A stretch of DNA of 6,226 bases from JBDSYA01 sp039925865 (GTDB lineage Bacteria > Bacteroidota > Ignavibacteria > Tepidaquicellales > Tepidaquicellaceae): positions 1 through 6,226 of the forward strand of contig JBDSYA010000270.1 of NCBI GenBank assembly GCA_039925865.1. The letters run 5' to 3'. How positions within the stretch are numbered: position 1 is the stretch's first letter; every line of letters starts with the position of its first letter. Below the pieces are notes generated by a model. The model searched no databases. It was not told the origin of the DNA and saw only the letters and a list, made by a program, of their open reading frames with translations. The position numbers and the translations under genes were made by a program. Of the stretch, positions 6,134 through 6,226 are shown piece by piece.

Positions 6134-6226
6134 TAAAATCCATCGTTTCGGAAGGATGTTATTAAAAATATATTATTAAAAAAAATTGTCCTTTACACCA
6201 CAATATCTGAATTTATATAATTCCGG

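Noticed and set aside
6177..6226. C-terminal end of a gene entering from the right edge
   Set aside because: Two minus-strand frames stay open for 10-16 codons before a stop, which is expected by chance; no motif supports either.

Overview
The window is AT-rich and every recognisable gene is on the minus strand. It reads as a chromosomal piece of a bacterium from the Bacteroidota/Ignavibacteria side of the FCB group. Four things point there: no start codon is preceded by a Shine-Dalgarno-like AGGAGG; a SMUG2-type DNA glycosylase is present; an outer-membrane Wzi-family protein is present; and the ribosomal protein sequences fit. The phylum is an inference; no rRNA is present.

The left third (1-2261) is the conserved start of the str operon, read right to left: rpsL (S12), rpsG (S7) and fusA (EF-G). 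fusA is cut by the left edge, so only its first 438 codons are seen. The gaps are 38 and 52 bases, so this is one transcription unit. A sigma-70-like promoter (TTGACT, 17 bp, TATTTT) lies just upstream of rpsL. rpsL appears to start with TTG.

Next (2546-3247) is a SMUG-family uracil-DNA glycosylase gene. Behind its start lies a 0.64-kb tandem array (3283-3925) of eleven units of 59-63 bp. Each unit except one truncated copy carries an 8-bp stem and 5-base loop hairpin, usually preceded by GTAG. A twelfth hairpin of the same design, with a different stem sequence and opposite orientation, closes the array (3922-3946). The design matches REP elements mobilised by RAYT (Y1) transposases.

The gene at 3977-5662 encodes an exported outer-membrane beta-barrel of the capsule-assembly Wzi family. 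Beyond it (5663-6226) there is no convincing gene. That stretch holds a 153-bp imperfect inverted repeat with 18/20 matching ends (5906-6058), followed by two perfect hairpins (6075-6102 and 6108-6133), which together look like a non-coding mobile or structured repeat.

The protein genes serve unrelated roles: translation, DNA repair and the outer surface. The unusual content is the two intergenic repeat regions flanking the Wzi-family gene.
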